DNA of 64,000 nt. Origin: Rhodococcus sp. P-2. GTDB lineage: Bacteria; Actinomycetota; Actinomycetes; Mycobacteriales; Mycobacteriaceae. The DNA lies in assembly GCF_016598535.1 (NCBI RefSeq), contig NZ_CP066779.1, positions 4,586,053 through 4,650,052 of the forward strand, written 5' to 3'. The notes under the pieces are model-generated. The model was not told the origin of the DNA and ran no database searches. It worked only from the letters and a program-made list of their open reading frames with translations. Each line of letters opens with the position of its first letter. Position 1 is the stretch's first letter. Of this stretch, positions 49,486-57,717 are shown one piece after another. The position numbers were made by a program, and so were the translations under genes.

Positions 49486-50087
49486 TCGACCCGAGCGAGC
49501 CTGAACGGGTCGGAAGTGGTTGTGTACCAACCGCCACCGTGCATTCGCCCCACGAGATCGAGCGAAGCACCGTCGATGTGGCCTCGGCTCGGATCCAACA
49601 CGTGCTCGTCGTCGACATGTGCGGTCGTGATCTCGCCGACCACGATCGATCGCCCGTAGCCGATCGACAACGTCTGTTGTTCCACGCATTCCAACGAAAC
49701 TGGTGCTCTTGCCAACCGAGGGGGCGCAATGCTCTGTGAAGCAACCAGTTCCAGACCCGCGACGGCCGTTTCGTCAACTGCGGCTGGATAGTCTCCGGCG
49801 GTGATATTCATACTCTCGACAGACTCGAGGTCGACAAGATTGATCACGAACTCACCTGTGTCGCCGATATTTCGAGCAGTATCCTTCGGAATTCCCTCAC
49901 GAGCACCGATCCCGATGCACACGAGCGGTGGTGTCCCCGACATCAGATTGAAGAATGAGAACGGGGCGGCGTTCACCAAACCCCTGACGTTTACCGTCGT
50001 GATCCAGGCTATCGGTCTCGGGACGATGAGAGAGGCGAGGAGGTTGTAGCGAGACTTCGGTGCCATCTCCCCCACGTCGAAAATCAT
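49452..50087 (-). CDS. Flavin reductase-like (DIM6/NTAB) FMN-binding protein
   Basis: A 211-residue split-barrel FMN-binding protein. 'RYNLLASLIVPRPIAWITTVNVRGLVNAAPFSFFNLMSGTPPLVCIGIG' is the typical flavin-binding half (parts VPRPIAWITTVN, NAAPFSFFNLMSGTPP), with 'DTARNIGDTGEFVINLVD' and 'VLECVEQQTLSIG'-like strands following. Such proteins reduce flavin for a partner monooxygenase or act as stand-alone hydroxylase components. The start ATG overlaps the stop of the VOC gene by 4 bases. No large monooxygenase component is present next to it. Confidence 0.85.
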   Translation of the reverse strand: MIFDVGEMAPKSRYNLLASLIVPRPIAWITTVNVRGLVNAAPFSFFNLMSGTPPLVCIGIGAREGIPKDTARNIGDTGEFVINLVDLESVESMNITAGDYPAAVDETAVAGLELVASQSIAPPRLARAPVSLECVEQQTLSIGYGRSIVVGEITTAHVDDEHVLDPSRGHIDGASLDLVGRMHGGGWYTTTSDPFRLARVDQPSVVSGSLK

Positions 50088-50539
50088 TCGCTCGAGCCGG
50101 CCGCAGGCTGGGCGCGCAGGCTCTTACGGCATCTACACAATCCCACCTGGTGGAGCTCGACGAGGTTGCCAGCCGGGTCGCGCACGAACAACTGCTTGAG
50201 GTCGGGCGAAGCGACGTTGTCCAGAGCAAAGTATTCAACACCGAGCTTGTCCAGTTCACGTTCGGCGGCCCCGATGTCAGCGACCGCGAGCGCTATGTGA
50301 TTTTCCACCGGATCCTTGCCCGGCCCCTTGCTGTAGGGGGAAGGCCCGTCACTACCGAGAAGATGAATCTGCACATCACTCGGAATATCGAGGAAGTAAC
50401 CATGAATACCGGGAATGTGCCAGCGTCCCGCATCCTGGGTCAGATTGAGAACGTCCCGGTAGTAGTCGCGGGTTCGGTCGGCGATGTCATTCCCCATTCC
50501 CAACCCGATGTGATGCAACTCAAGTACCTCTACGGCCAT
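50084..50539 (-). CDS. VOC-superfamily protein (glyoxalase/extradiol-dioxygenase fold)
   Basis: 151 residues with two beta-alpha-beta-beta-beta modules: 'EVLELHHIGLGMGNDIADRT' (first metal His), 'DYYRDVLNLTQDAG', 'NHIALAVADIGAAERELDKLG' (second His) and 'QLFVRDPAGNLVELHQV' (Glu ligand). This is a complete single-barrel VOC metal site (His/His/Glu). It could be a glyoxalase, epimerase or small ring-cleavage-type enzyme. ATG 50539 is supported by SD GGAGGAAA; the frame start at 50605 is not. First gene of a two-gene operon with the flavin reductase-like gene. A palindrome 34 bases upstream may be its operator. Confidence 0.85.
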   Translation of the reverse strand: MAVEVLELHHIGLGMGNDIADRTRDYYRDVLNLTQDAGRWHIPGIHGYFLDIPSDVQIHLLGSDGPSPYSKGPGKDPVENHIALAVADIGAAERELDKLGVEYFALDNVASPDLKQLFVRDPAGNLVELHQVGLCRCRKSLRAQPAAGSSE

Positions 50540-50572
50540 GATTTCCTCCCTGATACCTGCTCGAATATTTAG

Positions 50573-50585
50573 TATGGCAGCCATA
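50573..50585. promoter_or_regulatory. Palindrome TATGGCAGCCATA upstream of the VOC operon
   Basis: A perfect 13-bp palindrome (TATGGC-A-GCCATA) in the promoter position of the VOC/flavin-reductase operon, 34 bases from its start. It has the size of MarR or GntR operators. Confidence 0.5.
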
Positions 50586-50604
50586 TCATCTGGCAGGCGT
50601 AACA

Positions 50605-50784
50605 ATGCCGATACGTTTGCCTATTGTCAAGATCACAATGAGCCGGGCTCGAATAACCCATTGCACCGCCAGGTCGACCGCGTTAGCCTGGAACACGAAT
50701 CATTCCCGACAGAACAGGAAACGGGCCGTTGCTCCTCTAGAGGTTCATTACGCGAAGGCACTCGCACCCATCAGCAGTTGCTGA
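50605..50784 (+). CDS. Possible 59-codon leader ORF before the ABC-F gene
   Basis: ATG 50605 (or internal ATG 50638) opens a frame ending at TGA 50782-50784, only 36 bases before the ABC-F start. The product is Arg-rich and ends 'YAKALAPISSC'. No clear SD is visible and codon use is not convincing. ABC-F resistance genes are often preceded by leader peptides that sense ribosome-stalling antibiotics, which is the sole reason to list it. The gap also contains the palindrome CCTCTAGAGG (50734-50743) and CAGCA/TGCTG arms near its end. Confidence 0.3.
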   Translation: MPIRLPIVKITMSRARITHCTARSTALAWNTNHSRQNRKRAVAPLEVHYAKALAPISSC

Positions 50785-50820
50785 GCCGGGCGCACAGTCC
50801 AAGCACCCTCTGGAGTACTC

Positions 50821-52422
50821 ATGACCCAATCCCATTCTTCTCTGTCGCTCTCGGATCTCACCTTCACCTGGCCGGACGGCGAATCAGTCTTTTCCCGCAA
50901 CAACTTTGTATTCCCCAGTGGCCGTGTCGGTCTCGTGGGACTCAATGGATCGGGAAAATCGACTCTGCTGCGATTGATCGCAGGAGAGCTCTCACCGGAA
51001 TCCGGATCCGTGACCGCTTCCGGCGAGGTCGGCTACCTCCGTCAGGACATCACACTCGATCCGAGTGTTCGGGTGGACGATATCCTCGGTATCCACGAAC
51101 TACGAAACGCATTGCACCGCATCGAAACCGGTGGCGGATCCGAGTCCGATTTTGCACTCGTGGACAACAACTGGGATATCGAGGAGAGCGCTCTCTCCAC
51201 CTTGCATCGACTCGGCCTCGCGAAGGTAGTTCCGGATACGGCGGCACTGAGCCGAACCGTTGGCACCCTCTCCGGCGGAGAGACCGTCCTACTCGGCCTG
51301 ACCGCAACGCTGCTGAAGAATCCGCAGGTGCTGCTCCTCGACGAGCCGACCAACAACCTGGACCGCGACGCTCGATCACGAGTTCATGCTGCAGTCCAAC
51401 AGTTTCCGGGAACCGTACTGATCGTCAGTCACGACCGGGAACTGCTCGACACCGCGGAGTACACGGTCGAACTACGTCGGGGGGATCTACGCGTGTTCGG
51501 CGGCAACTACTCGCACTACCAGGAGGTCGTGACCGCTGAGCAGGAAAACGCACTCGCCACCGTTCGCGACGCCAAGGCCGATCTGGCGAAGCAGAGCCGC
51601 GAGCTGATCGACGCTCGAACAAAACTGGACCGACGTAAGCGCTATGGGCAGAAGATGTTCGAGAACAAGCGGGTGCCACTGATTATCGCGCAGGAACGAA
51701 AACGCCAAGCCCAAGTTTCGGCCGGAAAGCTGGCCCTCAACCATATCGGGAAGGTGGACGAGGCCAAGTCTGCCCTGTCGGAGGCAGAGGAACTCCTTCG
51801 AGACGATCGCGAGATCCGCCTGGACCTTCCTGCTACAGAGGTTCATCCGGGGCAGCAGGTTGCGCGGCTCGACGAGGTGACGTTGCGGAGCGGCCAAGTG
51901 GTATCGCTCCAGATCACCGGGCCGGAGCGGATTGCGATAATGGGACGCAACGGAATCGGCAAGACGACGTTGCTCGATGCACTCGCTGCGTCGACTCCGT
52001 TCGTAGCCTCTCGTGCGCTCCCCCAACGTCTCGACGTGTTCGACGAGGATCTCTCGGTGGCGGACAACGTCGCATTGGCTGCGCCACACGCAACGGCCGA
52101 GGAAATTCGTGGGCAGTTGGCACGGTTCCTTTTCCGGGGAACGGATTCCGACGTCTTGGCATCGGCGCTCTCCGGCGGTGAACGATTGCGCGCCGCGTTG
52201 GCGACGATCCTTCTGGCCGAACCCGCGCCTCAGCTGCTTCTTCTCGACGAGCCGACCAACAATCTGGACCTACCGAGTCTCGCCCATCTCACGCAGGCAC
52301 TTTCGGATTTCCGCGGTGCCATGGTGGTGGTGAGTCACGATCTGCCGTTCCTGCGCGACATCGGCATAACGCGGTGGATCAGCATGGACGAGAATGGTAT
52401 TCAGGACGTCGATCCCGAGTAG
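50821..52422 (+). CDS. ABC-F subfamily ATPase (ribosome-protection type)
   Basis: A 533-residue soluble protein with two ABC domains and no membrane segment. Domain 1: Walker A '[16 protein letters not shown]', signature '[16 protein letters not shown]', Walker B '[12 protein letters not shown]'. A charged interdomain linker ('[21 protein letters not shown]') is the P-site tRNA interaction motif region. Domain 2: '[15 protein letters not shown]', '[16 protein letters not shown]', '[12 protein letters not shown]'. ABC-F proteins bind the ribosomal E site; several displace macrolide, lincosamide, pleuromutilin or streptogramin antibiotics. The class cannot be told from motifs. SD GGAG precedes ATG 50821, embedded in the palindrome GAGTACTC. 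Confidence 0.9.
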   Translation: MTQSHSSLSLSDLTFTWPDGESVFSRNNFVFPSGRVGLVGLNGSGKSTLLRLIAGELSPESGSVTASGEVGYLRQDITLDPSVRVDDILGIHELRNALHRIETGGGSESDFALVDNNWDIEESALSTLHRLGLAKVVPDTAALSRTVGTLSGGETVLLGLTATLLKNPQVLLLDEPTNNLDRDARSRVHAAVQQFPGTVLIVSHDRELLDTAEYTVELRRGDLRVFGGNYSHYQEVVTAEQENALATVRDAKADLAKQSRELIDARTKLDRRKRYGQKMFENKRVPLIIAQERKRQAQVSAGKLALNHIGKVDEAKSALSEAEELLRDDREIRLDLPATEVHPGQQVARLDEVTLRSGQVVSLQITGPERIAIMGRNGIGKTTLLDALAASTPFVASRALPQRLDVFDEDLSVADNVALAAPHATAEEIRGQLARFLFRGTDSDVLASALSGGERLRAALATILLAEPAPQLLLLDEPTNNLDLPSLAHLTQALSDFRGAMVVVSHDLPFLRDIGITRWISMDENGIQDVDPE

Positions 52423-52473
52423 GCCGACGGTTGACGCTAGCGGCGCGAGACGGTCCGGCCTTACTGTGGGGCG

Positions 52474-53013
52474 ATGTGCCTTCACCTCGACGCAACCGCC
52501 GCCCTGTCGATTGCAGGTTGGGTTCGCGAAGAACCTACTCGATCGGCCTCTGCCCCAGTTCCGCAACCTCTGGTCGGCGTTTGTGATCAACTCGTCGTGT
52601 GGGCGAGCTCGTTCTCCGTACTTGCCAGTTCAGACGACCAGGTGTGGTTTCTCTCGGCGGAGAACTATGCCGGTGGAGTTGGTATCAGCGATGAGGCGTT
52701 TCCCTGGAATGCGTTCCGGCACGAGAGCCTGGCGGTCGCTTCCGGGCCGGCTGAGCGCGCGGCGATCAACGCCTTCTGGTCCGCTCACCTCCCGGTTCTG
52801 CTGTCTGTACGCAATGGGTACGAGTACTTGGCGCTCGCTCCGGACGGTCAGGTCGTCCGTGGGGGAGAGCCGGAGTTCGAGGAGGTCACCGTCGTTGCCG
52901 CTGATTTCGAGGCTCTGCTTCGGGGCATAGCCGCAGGCGTCAGCACGGCAGACCCCGTCACCGATGCACTGCTTGGCACAGTGGGTACTGCCCGGCCGGG
53001 CGGTGACCGGTAG
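52474..53013 (+). CDS. SMI1/KNR4 (SUKH)-like hypothetical protein
   Basis: A 179-residue soluble protein without signal peptide. The sequence 'INAFWSAHLPVLLSVRNGYEYLALAPDGQVVRGGEPEFEEVTVVA' (parts HLPVLLSVRNGYEYLA and EPEFEEVTVVA) followed by 'DFEALLRGIAAG' is the kind of C-terminal strand-helix pattern found in SMI1/KNR4 (SUKH) proteins. SUKH proteins are often immunity factors for polymorphic toxins, but no toxin gene is adjacent, so an orphan or housekeeping role is as likely. It follows the ABC-F gene after 51 bases. Family call tentative. Confidence 0.5.
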   Translation: MCLHLDATAALSIAGWVREEPTRSASAPVPQPLVGVCDQLVVWASSFSVLASSDDQVWFLSAENYAGGVGISDEAFPWNAFRHESLAVASGPAERAAINAFWSAHLPVLLSVRNGYEYLALAPDGQVVRGGEPEFEEVTVVAADFEALLRGIAAGVSTADPVTDALLGTVGTARPGGDR

Positions 53014-53132
53014 CTCTGAGGGAAGCCGAGTTGATTGCTCGACTGTTCGTGAAAGTTCACGGAATCCGTCGAAATGGCTCCGGACGGCTACTCGAGTTCA
53101 CGTGCGTAGTAACTGGCACCCATACTGGACGG

Positions 53133-53927
53133 GTGTTGCACGACGTGAGAAATCCGGTGGACGGTGCGCGGATCACCTATCAGATCGTGGGCGACGGCCC
53201 ACCCCTGTTGATGGTGCACGGCACTGCGTTGTCTCGCTCCATCTGGCGTGGCTTCGGGTACGTCAAGGCGCTCCAGGAACAGTATCGTCTGATTCTCGTC
53301 GACATGCGGGGTCACGGACGCAGCGACAAACCACACGACTCCGATTCGTATGCAATGGATCTGGTGGTCGGCGATCTCCTGGAGATCCTCGACACGGAGT
53401 CTCCGTTCGAACCGGCTCACGTCCTCGGATACTCGTTCGGCGGGCGCTCGGTGATGTCGCTGACTGTCGAGCACTCCGAACGGGTGCGATCGCTGACCGT
53501 CGGCGGCGGCAGTAGCCGACCGATGACGGGCGCGTTCGACGCATTGTTCTTCCCAGGCTGCATCGACGCACTCGAAAGCGGCGGTATCGAAGGATTTCTG
53601 ACCGGTTGGGGCGCGAGACGCGGCAAACCGGTGGATCCTCAGACCGCGACTGCCTTTCGAATCAACGATCCCCTCGCACTCGCGGCCTACATGCGGCGTG
53701 CGGAGAAGGAGCAGGGCATCGACGACGCCGTGCTTCGCCGGATCGCCACGCCGACTTTGTTGTTCGTCGGATCGAGAGATCGCGAGCGCCTGCCGGATAC
53801 CGAGCATCTGGAGTCCATGATTCCGGACAGTGCTTTGGCCGTGATCGAGGGGGCTGATCACGCGAGCGCGGTCGCGGACTCCGAAGCTGTGCTGCGTGCG
53901 CTCATTCCGTTCCTGAGCCGACAGTAG
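53133..53927 (+). CDS. Alpha/beta hydrolase
   Basis: About 264 residues with an alpha/beta hydrolase fold: 'PPLLMVHGTALSRSIWRGF' (oxyanion HG), 'LVDMRGHGRSDKP', nucleophile elbow 'VLGYSFGGRSVM' (G-Y-S-F-G), acid 'LLFVGSRDRERLP' and catalytic His in 'IEGADHASAVADS'. There is no signal peptide. I place the start at GTG 53133, which opens the usual N-terminus (HDVRNPVDGARITYQIVGDG); the frame from 53031 begins with TTG and poor sequence. The substrate is unknown. It converges on the copper ATPase gene. Confidence 0.85.
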   Translation: MLHDVRNPVDGARITYQIVGDGPPLLMVHGTALSRSIWRGFGYVKALQEQYRLILVDMRGHGRSDKPHDSDSYAMDLVVGDLLEILDTESPFEPAHVLGYSFGGRSVMSLTVEHSERVRSLTVGGGSSRPMTGAFDALFFPGCIDALESGGIEGFLTGWGARRGKPVDPQTATAFRINDPLALAAYMRRAEKEQGIDDAVLRRIATPTLLFVGSRDRERLPDTEHLESMIPDSALAVIEGADHASAVADSEAVLRALIPFLSRQ

Positions 53928-53945
53928 TCCGCCTTCATCCGCTCA

Positions 53946-56024
53946 CTACTGCGGTGTGAGCACTCTCGACTCGAGCGCGGTCACCGGTGGTTGCCGCAAG
54001 TCCAAGCGTCGCAGCAACTGAGCATTCGCGGCAACGACCACAGTGGATACCGACATCAGGATTGCTCCGACCTCCATCGGCAGCACGAACCCGACGGGCG
54101 CCAGTACTCCCGCAGCGAGGGGAACCGAGATCGCGTTGTATCCCGCTGCCCACCAGAGGTTCTGAACCATCTTCCGGTAGGTGGCGCGGGACAGCTCGAT
54201 GACCGAGCTCACCGAACGCGGATCATCGCTGGCCAGAACAACTCCCGCCGACGCGATCGCCACGTCGGTTCCGGCACCGATCGCGATACCCACATCCGCC
54301 TGGGCAAGTGCCGGCGCATCGTTGACCCCGTCACCGACCATCGCCACGCGGTGGCCCGCAGCCTGAAGCCGAGATACCTGTGCTCCCTTGTCCTGCGGAA
54401 GCACCTCGGCGAAAACTTCGTCGATCCCGAGCCTGCGAGCCACCGAATGGGCCACGGCCTCCGCGTCTCCGGTGACCATGGCCACGCGCACACCGCGAGC
54501 GTGGAGGGCGTCCACGGCCAATGCAGATTCCGGGCGAATCTCGTCGGCCAATGCCAATGCACCGATCACCTTCTCGTCACGCACTACATGCAGGACGGTC
54601 GACCCGTCACTCAGCCACTCTTCGGTCCCCGGGATCGCTGTGGCCCCGACCGATCTCAACATCCCCGGTCCGCCGACACCGACGCGTGCACCGGCGACGT
54701 CCGCAGCAACCCCGATCCCGTTGTGCGCCTGAAAGTCGGAACCCGAAGTGAAGTCGAGCGACAACTCCCGCGCCGCTGCGACGACGGCGCGCCCGAGTGG
54801 ATGTTCGCTGTCGAACTCGACGGCAGCTGCCGCGCTGAGCACGTCATCATCGGAATACCCGTCGACACCGCGTACACCGACCACTGCGGGCTCCCCCTTG
54901 GTGAGAGTGCCGGTCTTGTCGAAGAGAACGGTGTCAACGTTGCGCATCGCCTCGAGGGCCATGCGGTCGGTGATCAAGATCCCAGCCCGAGCCGCCCGTT
55001 CCGTCGCGATCGAGACGACGAGCGGAATCGCCAACCCGAGCGCGTGCGGGCAGGCGATCACCAGAACGGTGATCGTCCGGGTGACTGCGCTCTCCGGGGT
55101 GCCCCAGATACTCCAGGCGATCGCGGTCAGCACTGCCGCGCCGAGTGCGTACCAGAACAGCAGAGCAGCGGCCTTGTCTGCCAACACCTGAGCACGACTC
55201 GACGAGTTCTGTGCCTGCTCGACCAGGCGCCGGATACCGGCGAGTGCGGTGTCTTCTCCCACCGCGGTGACTCGAATCCGAAGTGCCGAGTCGGTGGCTA
55301 CGGTGCCGGCCACCACCTGATCTCCGACAGTCCGGCGGACGGTCTTCGACTCGCCCGTGATCATGGATTCGTCCATGTCGGCGCTTCCCTCGACCACGGT
55401 TCCGTCCGAGGGAACTCGGGCGCCGGGGCGAACTATCACCAGGTCGCCGGTAGCCAGAGCTGCGGTGGGCACGGTTTCCACCGACTCCCCCACTACCCGT
55501 TCGGCCTCGTCGGGCAGCAAAGCGGCAAGAGAGTCCAAGGCGCTCGAAGTCTGACTGAGCGAACGCATCTCGATCCAGTGACCCAACAACATGATCACGA
55601 TCAGGAGCGCGAGCTCCCACCAGAAATCAAGAGTGTGATCCACCCAGTGCAGACTTGCAGCCCAAGACGCGAAGAAGGCAACGGTGATGGCAAGTGCGAT
55701 CAGAAGCATCATTCCGGGTTGCCGAGAACGTATTTCGGCGACAGCGCCGGTGAGGAACGGCTTGCCGCCCCAGAAGTACATCCCCGTGCCGAGTACCGGT
55801 GAGATCCATTCCACCAGAGAGTTTTCCGGAAGGGTGTACCCGACCAGATCAGCGAACATCGCATCTGCCGCAACAACCGGAACTGCGATTACCAGCATGA
55901 CTGCGAACAACGTCCGGAACTGTGCGACGTGATCCCCGTGACCACCGTGTGCCCCATGCTCCATCTGACTGTGGTTCATCTGGCTGTGGTCCATCTCGTT
56001 ATGGTCCATCTGACTGTGATCCAT
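53946..56024 (-). CDS. copB: CopB-type P1B copper/heavy-metal ATPase
   Basis: A 692-residue P1B ATPase. The N-terminus carries no HMA domain; instead residues 2-35 are a His/Met metal-binding stretch with DH/NH-S-Q-M repeats. Membrane metal motif CPH ('VIACPHALGLAIPL') marks the P1B-3 (CopB) group. Phosphorylation site 'VLFDKTGTLTKGE', actuator 'MITGESK', ATP site 'SEHPLGRAVV' (HP motif) and hinge 'VGDGVNDAPALAQADVG' are complete. It exports Cu(II)/Cu(I) or Ag(I) from the cytoplasm. A DUF305 lipoprotein and an OmpR/EnvZ-type pair follow the same locus, making a copper-resistance module. Confidence 0.92.
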   Translation of the reverse strand: MDHSQMDHNEMDHSQMNHSQMEHGAHGGHGDHVAQFRTLFAVMLVIAVPVVAADAMFADLVGYTLPENSLVEWISPVLGTGMYFWGGKPFLTGAVAEIRSRQPGMMLLIALAITVAFFASWAASLHWVDHTLDFWWELALLIVIMLLGHWIEMRSLSQTSSALDSLAALLPDEAERVVGESVETVPTAALATGDLVIVRPGARVPSDGTVVEGSADMDESMITGESKTVRRTVGDQVVAGTVATDSALRIRVTAVGEDTALAGIRRLVEQAQNSSSRAQVLADKAAALLFWYALGAAVLTAIAWSIWGTPESAVTRTITVLVIACPHALGLAIPLVVSIATERAARAGILITDRMALEAMRNVDTVLFDKTGTLTKGEPAVVGVRGVDGYSDDDVLSAAAAVEFDSEHPLGRAVVAAARELSLDFTSGSDFQAHNGIGVAADVAGARVGVGGPGMLRSVGATAIPGTEEWLSDGSTVLHVVRDEKVIGALALADEIRPESALAVDALHARGVRVAMVTGDAEAVAHSVARRLGIDEVFAEVLPQDKGAQVSRLQAAGHRVAMVGDGVNDAPALAQADVGIAIGAGTDVAIASAGVVLASDDPRSVSSVIELSRATYRKMVQNLWWAAGYNAISVPLAAGVLAPVGFVLPMEVGAILMSVSTVVVAANAQLLRRLDLRQPPVTALESRVLTPQ
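55962..56021 (-). repeat. 15-base coding tandem repeat (DHSQM) in copB
   Basis: Four consecutive 5-codon units encode DHSQM, DHNEM, DHSQM and NHSQM directly after the start Met. The repeat supplies alternating His and Met ligands. Copy number could vary between strains by slippage. Confidence 0.85.
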
Positions 56025-56136
56025 GTGGCGGTCATCCCCTCGCGTGTGATTCCGGCACTGCAGCGGTCAAGCCATCAGCCTCGAACGTATGCCCGGCTCA
56101 GCCACCGAGCAAGGTCACGCGGCCAACGTCAATCGC

Positions 56137-56787
56137 TCAACTCCCCTTCAACATCGTTTCCATCTGAGTGATTTCTGCCTGCTGACCGGCGATGATAGCT
56201 TCTGCCATCTTCTCCGCCGATGGATCGAGCCCGTTGTCGAGCTCGGTCTGGGACATGGTGATGGCACCCTTGTGGTGCTCGATCATCATCGTCAACCACA
56301 ACTTGTCGAACTCCGCGCCACTGGCGTCGGTGAGGGCGGTCATGTCGTCGGCCGACATCATGCCCGGCATCTCGGCCATACCGACGCCGTGTCCCGCATG
56401 CGCCGAATCATCCATGCCCTCCATCGAACTCGACGAAGGATCGGGGCGTCCCCACTTCGTCAGGAATTCGGTCATCTGAGCCATTTCCGGGCCTTGCGCC
56501 GCCTCTATCTGCGCTGCAAGCGAGAGAAGTTCCGCATTGTCGGTTCGACCGTCGACCATTCTGGCCATGTCCAATGCCTGCGCGTGATGCGGGTACATCC
56601 CTTCGAGAAACTCGATGTCGGCGGCATTGACCCCCGCGGGAATCTCCGACTGTGCTGCGACGCTGGTTGTTTCGGAAGAATGGTTGACACTCTCCCCGGA
56701 GTTGTCCGAGCATCCGGCAATCAACAGTGCTGCCGCTGCCACAACCGGAACGAACCGCGTGGCGCTCTTCCTGACCGTCAAAGACAT
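56137..56787 (-). CDS. DUF305 lipoprotein
   Basis: About 216 residues. The lipoprotein signal ends 'LIAGC' and is followed by a Ser-rich linker. The DUF305 ferritin-like fold has two repeats of the H-H motif: 'FLEGMYPHHAQALDMARMV' and 'WLTMMIEHHKGAITMSQTE'. A Met/His-rich loop between them ('GMDDSAHAGHGVGMAEMPGMM') suggests copper or silver binding. I use ATG 56787, giving the signal peptide MSLTVRKSATRF; the longer frame is not supported. It lies 112 bases upstream of copB on the same strand, so it is probably co-expressed in copper defence. Confidence 0.9.
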   Translation of the reverse strand: MSLTVRKSATRFVPVVAAAALLIAGCSDNSGESVNHSSETTSVAAQSEIPAGVNAADIEFLEGMYPHHAQALDMARMVDGRTDNAELLSLAAQIEAAQGPEMAQMTEFLTKWGRPDPSSSSMEGMDDSAHAGHGVGMAEMPGMMSADDMTALTDASGAEFDKLWLTMMIEHHKGAITMSQTELDNGLDPSAEKMAEAIIAGQQAEITQMETMLKGS

Positions 56788-56879
56788 GTTTTCACTCCCG
56801 AGAGTTGATTCTGTTCGATATGCACTGCACCACAATTGATTTGACGACAGTGCTGCAAATGCGCAGTTGCCACGTTACC

Positions 56880-56893
56880 GGCGGAAATCCGCC
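56880..56893. promoter_or_regulatory. Palindrome GGCGGAAATCCGCC in the copper-module divergent region
   Basis: GGCGGA-AA-TCCGCC lies midway in the 216-base gap between the DUF305 gene (start 56787, leftward) and the response-regulator gene (start 57004, rightward). It could be a response-regulator site or a small hairpin. No ORF or RNA gene is evident in the remainder of this gap. Confidence 0.35.
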
Positions 56894-57003
56894 TCGAAGC
56901 CCGATAACCGGCCCAAACAGGCTTCCTTCATCGAATCTTCACAGTCGAACGGAAATCACCACGCGACAGAAATGCACACACGCAGTCGACTAACCTCGGT
57001 TCG

Positions 57004-57717
57004 ATGAGCGCCGAACTACGACCTGGCGAGGAACCGGGGCGTGTTCTTGTCGTCGACGACGAGACTGCCCTTGCGAAGGTTGTCGCCAATTATCTGACAC
57101 GCGAGGGATTCACCGTGCGCCTCGCCCACGACGGGCCGAGCGCAGTACGTTCGGTGCGCGACTTCGAGCCCGCACTGATCGTGCTCGACCTGATGCTTCC
57201 GGGCTTCGACGGTCTGGAAGTCTGCCGGCGGATCCGCACGTTTTCCGACGCGTATGTCCTGATGCTCTCCGCCCGCGGTGACGAGTCGGACAAGGTAACC
57301 GGACTGGCAGCCGGCGCAGACGACTACGTGGTCAAACCCTTCGGCCCCCGCGAGTTGGTTGCGCGAGTGAAAGCACTGCTCAGACGGCCACGCGCGTCGA
57401 GCTTGCTGCCGAAAGTACTGCCAACGCCTCCCGGACTCGACATCGACGTCCTGTCCCGCACGGTTCGTGTGGACGACACCCTGGTCGATCTCACTCCCAC
57501 CGAGTTCACTCTGTTGTCCGCACTCGCATCCCGACCCGACGCTGCCTGGAGTCGGGCCGAGATCATCACCTCGGTGTGGGGGTCGTCCTGGTTCGGGGAC
57601 CAGCACATCGTCGACGTCCATGTCCGTGCGTTACGCCGCAAACTCGGCGACGACGCGACCGATCCTCGGTTCATCAGGACCGTCAGGGGCGTCGGATACT
57701 CCCTGAGGTCGTCATGA
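57004..57717 (+). CDS. OmpR-family response regulator of the copper module
   Basis: The 237-residue protein has a receiver domain ('VLVVDDETALAKVVANYL', phospho-Asp in 'LIVLDLMLPGFDGLE', Lys in 'DDYVVKPFGPREL') and an OmpR winged helix ('VDLTPTEFTLLSALASRPDAAWSR', 'VDVHVRALRRKLGDD', 'IRTVRGVGYSL'). The kinase gene overlaps its stop (ATGA). It is divergent from the DUF305-copB pair, so copper or another metal is a likely signal, by context only. Confidence 0.92.
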   Translation: MSAELRPGEEPGRVLVVDDETALAKVVANYLTREGFTVRLAHDGPSAVRSVRDFEPALIVLDLMLPGFDGLEVCRRIRTFSDAYVLMLSARGDESDKVTGLAAGADDYVVKPFGPRELVARVKALLRRPRASSLLPKVLPTPPGLDIDVLSRTVRVDDTLVDLTPTEFTLLSALASRPDAAWSRAEIITSVWGSSWFGDQHIVDVHVRALRRKLGDDATDPRFIRTVRGVGYSLRSS

